Positions 1 through 8,296 of a stretch of 41,597 nt of DNA are shown in pieces. The position numbers and the translations under genes were made by a program. Every line of letters begins with the position of its first letter. Position 1 is the stretch's first letter. The notes below the pieces were generated by a model, which had not been told where the DNA came from, did not search any database, and worked only from the letters and a program-made list of their open reading frames with translations. This DNA is from an uncultured Ruminococcus sp. (GTDB lineage: Bacteria > Bacillota_A > Clostridia > Oscillospirales > Ruminococcaceae), in the NCBI GenBank assembly GCA_900315975.1, contig ONBA01000025.1:1-41597 (forward strand). Direction: 5' to 3'.

Positions 1-2
1 AT

Positions 3-143
3 AATCGTTTCCAGGGAGATCAGCTGCAGGTGAAGACGGATGTGTATGCAGTGCAGAATGAATTTGTGGGAAATGTAAACTGGGCAACGATTCGTGGAGA
101 TGCATCACTGATTTCGTCGGAGACAAGCAGCACAGGCGCTTGA
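3..143 (+). CDS. C-terminal tail of a possible SipW-dependent TasA/camelysin-like protein (5' end outside window)
   Basis: An open frame runs from the window edge to TGA at 141-143 and gives 46 residues, including VYAVQNEF and NWATIRG. The VYAVQ string followed by a conserved Trp-Ala segment recalls the C-terminal end of TasA/CalY (camelysin) secreted proteins, but the fragment is too short to be sure. It ends 8 nt before the next gene, so the two are probably co-transcribed. Its codons (GTG, CTG, GGA, AAG mixed) resemble the first part of the next gene and not the chromosomal genes further right. That suggests both belong to another acquired segment. Confidence 0.35.
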   Translation, partial: NRFQGDQLQVKTDVYAVQNEFVGNVNWATIRGDASLISSETSSTGA

Positions 144-151
144 CATAGAAG

Positions 152-1432
152 ATGAAAAACAAAGTACTATGGCTTCTTTTGATACTTATCCTTGTGATTT
201 TTGCCATTTTGGGAGTGGAAGCCGTGTTTGTGGAGCGGAAAGCGCTGACCATCCAGGCAAGTGCGGCGGAGGTTAAGCTTCAGGTGTCAAAGCCGGAGGC
301 GGACCCACCGCCGCCACTGGATGGCATCACCGGAAGCTCAGAGCTTACGACGTCTGTTCTTGTACGAAACGCCGGTACGGTGTCTGTATATCTGCATACA
401 GGAGACATGAAGCTTTACGTCAATGGAACACGGGTTCTGGATTCTAACAGAGTACGGATAGAGGAATCCGGGGAAGAATTTGTAAAACCGCTCGGACCAG
501 GGGAATCCCGCATCCTGCACTATCGGATTACCTTTCCCGGTGCGGAAACCATGAGGGAAGGAGCATTTGCACTGAAAGGGATCGTGGAGATGGAAGCCTA
601 TACAGATCAAAACCAGAGGTATGGATTTTACAGCGGACCCTATGAAGCAGTGCTTTGCGATTATACTGCTTGGGATGGACTTGAGATCCCTGTGAGGATG
701 CGGAATATTTCGCTTAAGGCGGTTTACGATCCGGGATCAGAGCCGGGAACAGTCGTATGGCTTCAAGGAGAGCAGGGAGACATATCAGGAGCCGGGGAAA
801 GTATGAGCTGGCATGAGATGACAGAAAAAGAAACAGAAAATATTGAGATCCGGCGGGATCATCCGAAACTGTACCGGTATGAAGTCCGCGCTCCAGCGCT
901 TACCGTCCGGTCCGACCTGTACCGCATCTTTTTAAGTAAAGGTCAGATAATGGTAGAGAGGTATGATTATTTCACCGGAGAACTCAAGGAAGTTTTCCGC
1001 AAGCCCTATTCTACAGGTCTCCGCGCTAAGGTAAACTGCTACGGCGCTAACGACGTTAGAGAAGGCGTTGCTATCATGTGGAAGGAGAACGTTGACGTTT
1101 CTATCACAGGTAACTCAACTAACCCCACTCGTTTCCAGCACCCCGTTGCAGGTACTTACAAGAAGGAGCGCGTTGACGCGGGCAAGAAGTACTTCTCCGT
1201 TGCTTCCGGCGGCGGTACAGGACGTACTCTCCACCCCGATAATATGGCTGCCGGTCCTGCTTCCTACGGTATGACTGATACTCTCGGCCGTATGCACTCT
1301 GACGCTCAGTTCGCAGGTTCTTCTTCTGTTCCTGCTCACGTTGAGATGATGGGTCTTATCGGTATGGGCAACAACCCGATGGTTGGTGCTACTGTTGCTT
1401 GCGCAGTTGCTGTTGAAGAGGCTATGAAGTAA
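152..1432 (+). CDS. Chimeric gene: membrane-anchored surface protein fused in frame to the C-terminal part of a GGGtGRT-family protein
   Basis: The 426-residue product has two unrelated halves. Residues 1-25 are a hydrophobic signal anchor (LWLLLILILVIFAIL). Residues ~30-265 look like an extracytoplasmic beta-rich domain that I do not recognise. From about residue 270 (YDYFTGEL) to the end it matches the GGGtGRT family: the signature GGGTGRTLHPDN, then MTDTLGRMHSDAQF, then a tail ending VAVEEAMK. Intact GGGtGRT proteins are about 330 residues, so roughly the first half is missing. The codon style changes at about 950-985, from GGA/CGG/AGA-rich to the GCT/GTT/CTC-rich style of the chromosomal glycolytic genes. 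There is no clear ribosome site before the ATG. The join may be a real rearrangement or an assembly chimera. The 3' end is the left attachment repeat of the mobile element. Confidence 0.75.
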   Translation: MKNKVLWLLLILILVIFAILGVEAVFVERKALTIQASAAEVKLQVSKPEADPPPPLDGITGSSELTTSVLVRNAGTVSVYLHTGDMKLYVNGTRVLDSNRVRIEESGEEFVKPLGPGESRILHYRITFPGAETMREGAFALKGIVEMEAYTDQNQRYGFYSGPYEAVLCDYTAWDGLEIPVRMRNISLKAVYDPGSEPGTVVWLQGEQGDISGAGESMSWHEMTEKETENIEIRRDHPKLYRYEVRAPALTVRSDLYRIFLSKGQIMVERYDYFTGELKEVFRKPYSTGLRAKVNCYGANDVREGVAIMWKENVDVSITGNSTNPTRFQHPVAGTYKKERVDAGKKYFSVASGGGTGRTLHPDNMAAGPASYGMTDTLGRMHSDAQFAGSSSVPAHVEMMGLIGMGNNPMVGATVACAVAVEEAMK

Positions 1433-1436
1433 TAGC
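1364..1436 (+). repeat. attL: left copy of the attachment repeat in the 3' end of the GGGtGRT gene
   Basis: This 73-bp stretch matches 22823-22895. The final 34 bp (1403-1436), covering the last codons and the stop, are identical in both copies. The first 39 bp differ at five positions, all third codon positions. Identity stops just after the stop codon, as expected for tyrosine-integrase insertion into a gene 3' end. Confidence 0.88.
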
Positions 1437-1468
1437 TAAATGGCTATAAATCGCATAAAAATGAAATC

Positions 1469-1505
1469 CTGACAGGTTTTATGACTTGTCAGGATTTTAC
1501 TATTA
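1469..1505 (+). terminator. Hairpin terminator after the chimeric gene
   Basis: AATCCTGACA pairs perfectly with TGTCAGGATT across a 12-nt loop, followed by a short T/A-rich run. It lies about 35 nt past the stop codon, inside the element's left end. Confidence 0.55.
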
Positions 1506-1524
1506 TTTGAAACGTCAACGTGAT

Positions 1525-1544
1525 TTGTCACCCATTTGTCACCC
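1525..1544 (+). repeat. Left arm-type repeats, TTGTCACCC twice with 11-bp period
   Basis: TTGTCACCC occurs at 1525-1533 and 1536-1544. The same pair with the same spacing, followed by TAA, occurs at the right end (22665-22684). Short direct repeats just inside both ends are typical arm sites for the N-terminal domain of tyrosine integrases. An inverted GGGTGAC lies nearby at about 1557-1563. Confidence 0.7.
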
Positions 1545-1746
1545 TAAGTTTATTGTGGGTGACGGTTCCACTTGCTGCTCAGGCTGCAATAAGCGAAAAG
1601 AAGTAATTCGGAAATATACTCAGATTGGCTATTTTACGCTGGATCTGGACGATGCTAAAGAATACCTTTATGCGAAGTCCACAAAGCGTAGGATACTAAG
1701 CCGTAGTGATATTCACGTTAATGTGTTTATCTGAATAAAACAACAG

Positions 1747-1781
1747 AGTCCTCACAGTTTCGGCTGTGAGGACTTTTTTGT
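1747..1781 (+). terminator. Strong Rho-independent terminator
   Basis: GTCCTCACAG pairs with CTGTGAGGAC across a TTTCGG loop, followed by a run of six T. It would stop read-through from the host gene side into the element. Confidence 0.8.
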
Positions 1782-1850
1782 CTTGCGATATTCTTTTGCG
1801 TAAGAATAGTAATGCTTAGGGAAAAACGAATGGCCGCCGAATGGCGGTCA

Positions 1851-2015
1851 TCATATTATAACTTTGATTTTGTATGCTCCACGGTCTTCGGGATTACAAT
1901 ACGAAATTGCTGAGATCACGGCATAATCGAGAAGCTCCGTCAAGCTCCGGAAACGGCTTCCATTCACAGAATATTCATTATTATTTTGAATTATCTCAAA
2001 AGAAAATATAAGAGT
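1851..2015 (-). pseudogene. Short gene remnant or unrecognised small ORF
   Basis: This minus-strand frame of about 54 codons has protein-like composition, ending ISYCNPEDRGAYKIKVII before a stop at 1851-1853. No ATG is present. The only in-frame starter is a GTG at 1967, without a visible ribosome site. It lies downstream of the NTPase gene on the same strand and may be the tail of a lost gene. Confidence 0.3.
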
Positions 2016-2104
2016 TTATTAGGAAGATATTAGGAAAATACCATTCGGCAATAATGATCGATACTTCATTTTTCACTTTTAACTTGTATGCTTTGAAATT
2101 AGTA

Positions 2105-4492
2105 TCAGTATATCACATTTGCATATTGATTACAAGACAGATGAAGCGGCAGCTCCTTATTGTTTCGCCGCTTCAGAAACTCCTTTGCGACTTCTGAGTA
2201 CCTGCTCTGCGGCAGAGGATATATCCACGGAAGCACTGATTCCCGGAAGCTTTCGTCCATAAAACTATCGTCCTCAAAATCAACTATACCGCCAAGCTGA
2301 TGTATCTTTTCCTTTATCTCCATATCGAGAAAAGTCGCTTCGGTAAAGTCACAATTCTTAAAGCTCATGGTATTGTCCTCACTATCCGCAACACGATAAA
2401 CTCTGCTTTTATAGAAGTCACAGGGATACTCACCGTCAAGGCTGAACGACACATCTCCGGGAAGCAGCAGCGGCAGGTTCAGATAGCGGAAATCAACGTG
2501 ATACAGCCGGTTATTATGTATCATCTTCTTCACGATAATTACATTTTCCGCACTGTACCCACCATCTATGCCACGGCAGATATCCAGAAATCTGTCAAGT
2601 GCATTCTTATCATAAAACTCGTCATTATCCGGGACTTTCAGACGCTCCCTGCATATCTCTCCAAGCATTTTGTAGGCGTCATACTTCTCAGGGAATCGCT
2701 CAGGTTCATCAAACCAAATGCCGGACAAGCCGATATCGCAAAGATACTGTTCCTTGTCCTCAGTAATATTGCTGCCGGTCTCAAAGATCTCAACAGCGTT
2801 GACTATATGTTTAGCTGCGAAGTAATCACAGTAATAACGCTCGGTGAAACGGAGCATTGAAGGCTCGTCTGCTGATGTGATAAGTCCCGTATTCTTTATC
2901 AACAACTCTATCCAGTCATCATTCCGCCTGCTTTCAAGCAGGCATTTTTTGTCTATATTTCTCACTTTAACGTGATCCTGATACACCTGATCGTCAAGCA
3001 CATAAATATTCAGCGAGCGGTCAATAAGCTGCATCACTTCCGCTCTTGAAAGGTCATGCGTCTCCCAGTCATCGAGCATTTTCTTTCCGACAAGCGGCAG
3101 CGCAAAATGAATAAGGAATCGGATAACGTCATTTCCCTGCCACTGAGAAAAATACAGATCAAGCAGCTCTCCGGCGGTTTGGACATTTCCGTTTCCGGCA
3201 GCATATATCCTGAAAATGGTCGGATATTTCAATAGTTCATACAGTTCCTCATCGGCTGTGACTGTGTGAATATAATCATCACAAATACCGGATAAGCTCA
3301 CTTGTTCAAATACGCTGAATGACTTGGTTCCGGGTAAAACTCTGCCGGCAATAATGATGCGGACGTTTTTCCAGATATTGCGAATATGCTCTGTCTCCTG
3401 TGCAAATGAATCGAACAGATCAATTGGAAGTTGGTCCATACCGTCAAGAAGCAGCGTCCAGTTTTGGTTATATACCGGCTCAGTTTCCAAGGCTTCATTG
3501 AGCAGCGAAAGCTGCCTTAAAACCGCGTCCTCGCCGACATTTGCGGAAAGAGTTTCGTATGTTGTGTACTCATAATGATAGTGGTATTTCAGCAGAATAC
3601 TGAGGATTATCCAGCATGGAACAGAACTGAATCCGCTGTGGATCTCACACCTGTATGAATCAAGTGAAAAATACAGAAATGCCGAATCATCTGAATTAAT
3701 CAGGCTTTTCAAAAGTGCAGTCTTGCCGGAGCTCCGAATGCCCTGAATGAACAGCTGATCGTTTTGCGGAAGCTCCGATGCTTTTTCACCGTTATAGATA
3801 AACTCAAGAGGATATTCAAATTTTTCTGGAATTTGTTTCCTTGCAGATGATCTGATGTGCTCAATAATATCTATATCACGGTCAAGCTCAAACGGCTCAT
3901 CATCGCTGTTTCTGACAACGAGAAATGTGCTGCGGTCATCACATTTCAGCAGTTCAATGCCCTCAGACTGACACGGCGTTTTGTGACACTGATATAGCAA
4001 TCCGAACAGCAGTGCCTCCACACATATGCGCTTCTGATGCGCATATCTTCCGAACAATTCCTCCTTGTCGATGTAACCACCGCCGTACAGTATCTTCTTC
4101 GTACCGCTGTCCTGCCTTATGAGTTTCAGCAGTGTAAATATCAGATCATCGAGCTTCTGCACATCAAGGAACTTATCAAGTGCAGCTTCAAGTTTTTGCA
4201 GATATACCGCCATTTTCTCCGAATCAAAGCTGTTCTCCAAGCCGTTGAAGCTCATAAGCTCGTAGGGATAGCCCTTGCCGTCTCTCAGAAATCTGCTGAG
4301 AAACCTGTCCGTTTTTCTGAGCGCTTCTTTAGGAACAGCCTCGTTATTAAAGCAATTCAACAGGTCACTTTCAGACCTGTGATCAGAAATGCAGAGCATT
4401 AGCGATGAGTATATCTTTCCGTTTGAAAGTATTCCCTTTCCTTTGCGCTTTGACTGTATTATCAGCGATAAGACTGCGTTCAGAGCTATCAT
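2105..4492 (-). CDS. STAND/NACHT-like P-loop NTPase with pentapeptide-like tail, possible phage-defence protein
   Basis: The 795-residue protein starts at the ATG at 4492, which has AGGAGG six bases upstream; a longer frame to 4564 would begin at the transcription start and is rejected. Order of parts: helical N-terminal region (~1-235); P-loop GIRSSGKT at ~251-258; Walker B-like TLLLDGMDQLP at ~346-356; RIIIAGR strand at ~378-384; a long helical region; and near the C-terminus a short pentapeptide-like stretch (FKNCDFTEATFLDME). This order, a signalling NTPase followed by helical sensor region, is that of STAND ATPases, many of which act in antiphage abortive infection. The target is unknown. 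It has its own strong promoter and is transcribed away from the adjacent recombinase gene. Family-level call only. Confidence 0.65.
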   Translation of the reverse strand: MIALNAVLSLIIQSKRKGKGILSNGKIYSSLMLCISDHRSESDLLNCFNNEAVPKEALRKTDRFLSRFLRDGKGYPYELMSFNGLENSFDSEKMAVYLQKLEAALDKFLDVQKLDDLIFTLLKLIRQDSGTKKILYGGGYIDKEELFGRYAHQKRICVEALLFGLLYQCHKTPCQSEGIELLKCDDRSTFLVVRNSDDEPFELDRDIDIIEHIRSSARKQIPEKFEYPLEFIYNGEKASELPQNDQLFIQGIRSSGKTALLKSLINSDDSAFLYFSLDSYRCEIHSGFSSVPCWIILSILLKYHYHYEYTTYETLSANVGEDAVLRQLSLLNEALETEPVYNQNWTLLLDGMDQLPIDLFDSFAQETEHIRNIWKNVRIIIAGRVLPGTKSFSVFEQVSLSGICDDYIHTVTADEELYELLKYPTIFRIYAAGNGNVQTAGELLDLYFSQWQGNDVIRFLIHFALPLVGKKMLDDWETHDLSRAEVMQLIDRSLNIYVLDDQVYQDHVKVRNIDKKCLLESRRNDDWIELLIKNTGLITSADEPSMLRFTERYYCDYFAAKHIVNAVEIFETGSNITEDKEQYLCDIGLSGIWFDEPERFPEKYDAYKMLGEICRERLKVPDNDEFYDKNALDRFLDICRGIDGGYSAENVIIVKKMIHNNRLYHVDFRYLNLPLLLPGDVSFSLDGEYPCDFYKSRVYRVADSEDNTMSFKNCDFTEATFLDMEIKEKIHQLGGIVDFEDDSFMDESFRESVLPWIYPLPQSRYSEVAKEFLKRRNNKELPLHLSCNQYANVIY

Positions 4493-4506
4493 CCTGCACC
4501 TCCTGA

Positions 4507-4541
4507 TTTTTGCGGCAAATCCTGCTGTTTTTGCGGCAAAT
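4507..4541. repeat. Two direct repeats TTTTTGCGGCAAAT, 21 bp apart
   Basis: The repeat occurs at 4507-4520 and 4528-4541, two helical turns apart, inside the leader of the NTPase gene. The shared core TTTGCGGC recurs in the inverted repeats flanking the neighbouring recombinase gene, so these may be protein-binding sites. Confidence 0.6.
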
Positions 4542-4565
4542 ATTTCCGAATCCTGTGTTACCATT

Positions 4566-4594
4566 ATTTTAGCACACTATGGCGTTTATGTCAA
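4566..4594 (-). promoter_or_regulatory. Promoter of the NTPase gene
   Basis: On the minus strand, TTGACA (4589-4594) and TAAAAT (4566-4571) are separated by exactly 17 bp. The predicted start is near 4559, giving a leader of about 67 nt that contains two TTTTTGCGGCAAAT repeats. Confidence 0.75.
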
Positions 4595-4630
4595 AAAAAT
4601 GCGCCGCAAATTTCAGCAATTTACGGCGCA
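4595..4630 (-). terminator. Palindromic hairpin with T-tract on the minus strand, overlapping the NTPase promoter
   Basis: TGCGCCG-C-AAATT (4600-4612) pairs with AATTT-A-CGGCGCA (4618-4630). On the minus strand the stem is followed by seven T that run into the -35 box. It could insulate the NTPase gene from transcription coming from the right. Its left arm is also one copy of the 19-bp repeat that flanks the recombinase gene. Confidence 0.6.
4603..4621 (+). repeat. Left copy of a 19-bp inverted repeat flanking the recombinase gene
   Basis: GCCGCAAATTTCAGCAATT is present here and, as its exact reverse complement, at 5978-5996. The pair brackets the complete recombinase coding region. Confidence 0.75.
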
Positions 4631-4809
4631 CTCAAACTGTGGTTTATATGTATGATTTTACCACAATTGCAGGCAAATATCAAGTCAATATGATAAATCT
4701 TAACAAATCTCATGCTAAAATCAGCAGTTTGCATAAGATTAAAAGATCGTTTTTGTAGGTGTATACAGTTTGTTTAACGTCATTATTATGGTCAAGGAGG
4801 AGGGAGAAA

Positions 4810-5973
4810 ATGGCTCGTAGAGGCGAAAACATTTACAAGAGGAAGGATGGTCGCTGGGAGGGACGCTATAAATCGGGTTTCAATGGCTGTGGAAAGGCTA
4901 AATACAGCTCTGTATACGGTCATTCCTATGCAGAGGTTCGCTCAAAACTTGTTCCTTTGAAAGCAAGAGATCCTGTTGTTCAGGTAACCTGCCGGATGAC
5001 GGTGAAGGAGCTTTTCAGCGAATGGCTACCGGCTGCAAAGCTTCGTGTGAAATCTTCAACATATGCCAATTATAAGATGAAGGTCGAGAAGCATATTCTC
5101 CCGGAATTCGGCGGTATGAGGTATGATACGCTGACAGTGCAGATGCTTAATAACTTCATTCAGGAAAAGCTTTACTCCGGGTTATCAGCAAAGTACGTTT
5201 CCGACATTATCATCGTTTTCAAGACTATGGTCAAGTATTCCGCCAAAGTTCATGGATTCCGCAATATACTGGCAGATGTGGAACTTCCAAAAGTGCATAG
5301 AAAAGATATGTCTTTGCTATCGCCTCCACAGCAGCGGATGCTTAGTAATTATTTGCTGCACAATTTGAATCCTACTTCACTTTGTGTGCTACTGAGCCTG
5401 TATACCGGACTTCGTGTCGGTGAGGTGTGTGGTCTGATGTGGAGAGATATAGACTTTGACAAAAGTATTCTTACCGTCAGGAGAACTGTTCAGCGCATAC
5501 AAAACGGCACTCACAGCACAAGTCTTATCGCTGATACGCCGAAAAGCCGCACTTCTCAGCGCTCTATCCCTGTACCGGCATTTATTATGAAATTGCTGTG
5601 GGAATCCCGCAGCAATGACAATTGTTATATTCTTTCCGGCTCTGACCATATCATCGAACCTCGAACCTTACAGCGGCGCTTCAAGTCCATTCTGAAAAAA
5701 GTGGATTTGCCGTCAGTAAACTATCACAGCCTCCGCCACGCTTTTGCGACAAATTGCCTGCAAGCCGGATTTGATGTGAAAACGCTCTCCGAGATACTCG
5801 GTCATGCAAGTGTTGAAACTACGCTTAACCGCTATGTTCATACTTCTATGGAGCGAAAAATAGCGTGTATGGCATTGCTTGAGCCTGCAATGAGTAAAGT
5901 ACATTCGCCGTCGAAATTATCGTCACACACTCTCCGGAATATGCCTATAAAACGTAATTCAGAACGCCTTTGA
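4810..5973 (+). CDS. Tyrosine recombinase (site-specific integrase), internal to the element
   Basis: The 387-residue protein starts at the ATG preceded by AAGGAGG at 4794-4800; an upstream in-frame start at 4759 lacks a ribosome site. Residues ~1-50 form an arm-binding-like N-terminus (RGENIYKRKDGRWEGRY), ~60-150 a SAM-like core-binding domain, and ~170-350 the catalytic domain with R202 (TGLRVGE), K245, H306-x-x-R309 (HSLRH), H332 (LGHAS) and the nucleophile Y342 (NRYVH). All catalytic residues are present, so it should be active. It has no adjacent excisionase and sits about 14 kb from the element's own xis-int pair. It is bracketed by a 19-bp inverted repeat. It may be an invertase, or the integrase of a smaller element nested in this one. 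Confidence 0.9.
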   Translation: MARRGENIYKRKDGRWEGRYKSGFNGCGKAKYSSVYGHSYAEVRSKLVPLKARDPVVQVTCRMTVKELFSEWLPAAKLRVKSSTYANYKMKVEKHILPEFGGMRYDTLTVQMLNNFIQEKLYSGLSAKYVSDIIIVFKTMVKYSAKVHGFRNILADVELPKVHRKDMSLLSPPQQRMLSNYLLHNLNPTSLCVLLSLYTGLRVGEVCGLMWRDIDFDKSILTVRRTVQRIQNGTHSTSLIADTPKSRTSQRSIPVPAFIMKLLWESRSNDNCYILSGSDHIIEPRTLQRRFKSILKKVDLPSVNYHSLRHAFATNCLQAGFDVKTLSEILGHASVETTLNRYVHTSMERKIACMALLEPAMSKVHSPSKLSSHTLRNMPIKRNSERL

Positions 5974-5977
5974 CAGT

Positions 5978-5996
5978 AATTGCTGAAATTTGCGGC
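5978..5996 (-). repeat. Right copy of the 19-bp inverted repeat flanking the recombinase gene
   Basis: This is the exact reverse complement of 4603-4621. It begins 5 nt after the recombinase stop codon and overlaps the probable -35 region of the following operon. Confidence 0.75.
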
Positions 5997-6018
5997 AGAT
6001 ATTCCACAGCTTATACTA
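5990..6018 (+). promoter_or_regulatory. Probable promoter of the AT-rich four-gene operon
   Basis: TTGCGG followed after 16 bp by TATACT, with a further TATAAT-like run just downstream. The -35 box lies in the right inverted repeat, so binding or recombination there could affect transcription. The -35 match is weak. Confidence 0.4.
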
Positions 6019-6051
6019 TAATAATATTACCAAAACAAGGAGGATATTTCA

Positions 6052-7938
6052 ATGAAAAATCTAAAGGAAATAATTAACGAATATAATCATGATGTAGAAT
6101 TCCCATTTTTAGGAAACACTTTAACTATTTCTAAAGAACGCAATATATATAATCAGATCCGAATGAAGTATAATGAGATTGCTCACCGTTCAAGTGTTGA
6201 TTTTGCTGAAAGGCTAAATAAATACGATAGTCCAGGATTACTATATAAGGGATTACCGGAAGACTTTTTATACGCTATGAAAGAAGGTCTGGAAGAAGTA
6301 GCAAAAGACGCAGTATCAGTAGATTGTTATACTCTTGATGTGGACGCTATAACAAAGCTTTGTGTTGAAAAGAAATATTTTGATATCTTTGATAAGGCAA
6401 TGTTAGAATATAAAGAGAAATTACGCGAAATTCTTGAGAATTATAATAATGCAGAAGCCGAAATCAAAAACAACGCTCAAAACCAACCTTACTTTCAGAC
6501 AGCTACAATAGGCGGTTCTCTTGTTGATGTTGCTGCTAATCAGATGAAAGCCGATATGGTAAACGCAGTAATTGGTGGAATCTATGAGTCAAGCGCTGCT
6601 TCAAAAGTATCGGATTTGGATGCTAAAACTGAAAAAGTTATTCGAGATTTTCTCAATAATCCAACTTATAAAAACAAATTAATCAATGCCCAATGGGAGT
6701 GTTCGCTTAGACTGCAATTAGTCATATATAACGATCTTAACAAAGAATGCAAACTTGGTCTTGGCGATTGGCTCACAGATAAGGACATCACCCAAGCTGA
6801 GTCTATGTATAATAATATGGTAAATATGCAGCTTCCAGAAGAAAAAGAAAAAGAAATCGCATTATCTATTCTTAAGCTTAATCCTATGAAGAATGAATAT
6901 TACGAGACTTTACTTGCAAAGTATATTGACAACGCCAAAGAGATACTTGACATTGCTAAATTCTTCTATATAGACCTATCCGGATCAGTAAAAACAGTAA
7001 TGAAAGAATTTGCTTCAAACAATCTAGGCAAATCGTTTGAAGGCGTAAAAGACTGCCGTGAACTTGTGAAATCAAAAATCATTCAGTTAGGATTTCCAAG
7101 CGACAGCGACGAAGAGGCTGAAAAAGTATTGCAAATGCGCAGCGCTATTCTTCTCAGAAGTTACATGATACAAAATATGGGCGAAACAAGAGAAGAAGCC
7201 TTAGCATGCTTTGATAAAGCTCGCGAGATTGCCGCAGATATAGGTTTTGGCGATGAGAATTATGACAAAGCGTATCAGCCGTTTACAGAAAGAATGGAGG
7301 TGCTTGACGCCGCACTGGTAGAAGAATTAAACGGTTGGATCGACGACAATATCGGCACGACCGAAGATGAAGCCCATAATCTTCGTAACGAGCTCGATAA
7401 ACGTATAGACGCTGAATCACTTGACAAAGAAAAAGCTACCTGTCTGTACAAAAAGATCGATGACAGACTAGTCAAGCTCGACGAAGAATATCGCACAATT
7501 GAAGGTTTCATTTTCCCGACAAGAGAATCTGCTGATGAGTCTAAGGCGATAATAAATGATAATAAAGATACTCTCTACAAGTCGGCTTCCGAGTTTATAT
7601 ACAGGAGCGATTACATAGCGCATATAGATAAGATAAAAAGCATTCCTCTTATCGAGAAACTTTTAATTTACTTTATAGGTGTTTATGAAAAGAGTCTCAA
7701 AGAATTCGATAAAAAATGCAAAAACGCAAAGCTTTACGATGATAAAATAAAAGGACAAAAGAAAGGCTTAAAAGGACTTGCCAGATCTATGTTCGTTTCA
7801 GACGAAAAGCAGCAGCAGGATTGGAATGAAGTAACTCACAACGGACAATATCCGCTTAACGCAATAATGGGCATTACTGCCGAAGAAGCAGGTGGAACTA
7901 CCGGGGGCGGATTCAAAGGACTATTCGGAAAAAATTAA
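6052..7938 (+). CDS. Large helical cytoplasmic protein of unknown function
   Basis: The 628-residue product begins at an ATG with AAGGAGG nine bases upstream. I do not recognise the family. The sequence is rich in Lys, Glu and Asn and looks almost entirely helical, with no transmembrane segment or signal peptide. Residues ~370-490 (EEALACFDKAREIAADIGF and following) resemble TPR-like or coiled-coil helices. The C-terminus is glycine-rich and ends GGGFKGLFGKN, a flexible tail with a short hydrophobic end. Base composition is clearly more AT-rich than the chromosomal genes, suggesting a separate origin. It is the first gene of a same-strand run through small membrane and SH3/L,D-transpeptidase genes, so a role at the cell envelope is possible but not shown. 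Confidence 0.6.
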   Translation: MKNLKEIINEYNHDVEFPFLGNTLTISKERNIYNQIRMKYNEIAHRSSVDFAERLNKYDSPGLLYKGLPEDFLYAMKEGLEEVAKDAVSVDCYTLDVDAITKLCVEKKYFDIFDKAMLEYKEKLREILENYNNAEAEIKNNAQNQPYFQTATIGGSLVDVAANQMKADMVNAVIGGIYESSAASKVSDLDAKTEKVIRDFLNNPTYKNKLINAQWECSLRLQLVIYNDLNKECKLGLGDWLTDKDITQAESMYNNMVNMQLPEEKEKEIALSILKLNPMKNEYYETLLAKYIDNAKEILDIAKFFYIDLSGSVKTVMKEFASNNLGKSFEGVKDCRELVKSKIIQLGFPSDSDEEAEKVLQMRSAILLRSYMIQNMGETREEALACFDKAREIAADIGFGDENYDKAYQPFTERMEVLDAALVEELNGWIDDNIGTTEDEAHNLRNELDKRIDAESLDKEKATCLYKKIDDRLVKLDEEYRTIEGFIFPTRESADESKAIINDNKDTLYKSASEFIYRSDYIAHIDKIKSIPLIEKLLIYFIGVYEKSLKEFDKKCKNAKLYDDKIKGQKKGLKGLARSMFVSDEKQQQDWNEVTHNGQYPLNAIMGITAEEAGGTTGGGFKGLFGKN

Positions 7939-7952
7939 AAAGTAGAATAATT

Positions 7953-8243
7953 ATGGAAGACTTTTTAGTTGCTGTTCTTACGGCAATAATGGCGCTTGGA
8001 GGCACTGCACTTCTAAATTCATTCGTACTTGGTTTATTTGTCAAGGATGAAGATATAAGGATAGGAACTATTATCATATTTAGTATAATTATACTTCTGG
8101 TCATGCTGTTTGGTATGGATGATCTCAATAAGCTCGGCGTTATAGTCGGAACGGTAATAACCGTTATTCTGGCTTCTTTGATTAACGGCGGAGGCTCTGG
8201 AGGAGATAACGGCAATAGTAGCTCCGGAGGAAACAGCAATTAA
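7953..8243 (+). CDS. Small membrane protein with Gly/Ser-rich tail
   Basis: The 96-residue product has about three hydrophobic segments (~4-32, ~40-56, ~62-77) and a C-terminal GGGSGGDNGNSSSGGNS tail. No known domain is apparent. It starts 14 nt after the previous stop with only a weak ribosome site. The tail resembles low-complexity linkers of surface proteins. Together with the next gene it forms the membrane part of this AT-rich operon. Confidence 0.5.
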   Translation: MEDFLVAVLTAIMALGGTALLNSFVLGLFVKDEDIRIGTIIIFSIIILLVMLFGMDDLNKLGVIVGTVITVILASLINGGGSGGDNGNSSSGGNSN

Positions 8244-8296
8244 CTGTACTTTGACTATTACTAACTAATATAATATTTTCAACAAGGAGGTATGGT

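Larger units (their letters stand above)
1437..2104. other. Left end of the mobile element, no convincing complete gene
   Basis: The stretch holds the hairpin at 1469, the arm repeats at 1525, a strong terminator at 1747 and two gene-like remnants. The 82-codon frame at 1486-1734 overlaps the arm repeats, so its first part is unlikely to be translated; its last part could be a degraded gene. On the minus strand, 1851-2015 is an open frame without a good start. The rest (2016-2104) is AT-rich and shows nothing I can assign. Confidence 0.5.

Noticed and set aside
1486..1734. 82-codon frame at the left end of the element
   Set aside because: It overlaps the duplicated arm repeats, has no ribosome site and no recognisable domain. 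Only its last part could be a remnant.
4493..4564. 24-codon N-terminal extension of the NTPase
   Set aside because: The predicted transcription start is about 4559, and a clear AGGAGG precedes the ATG at 4492.
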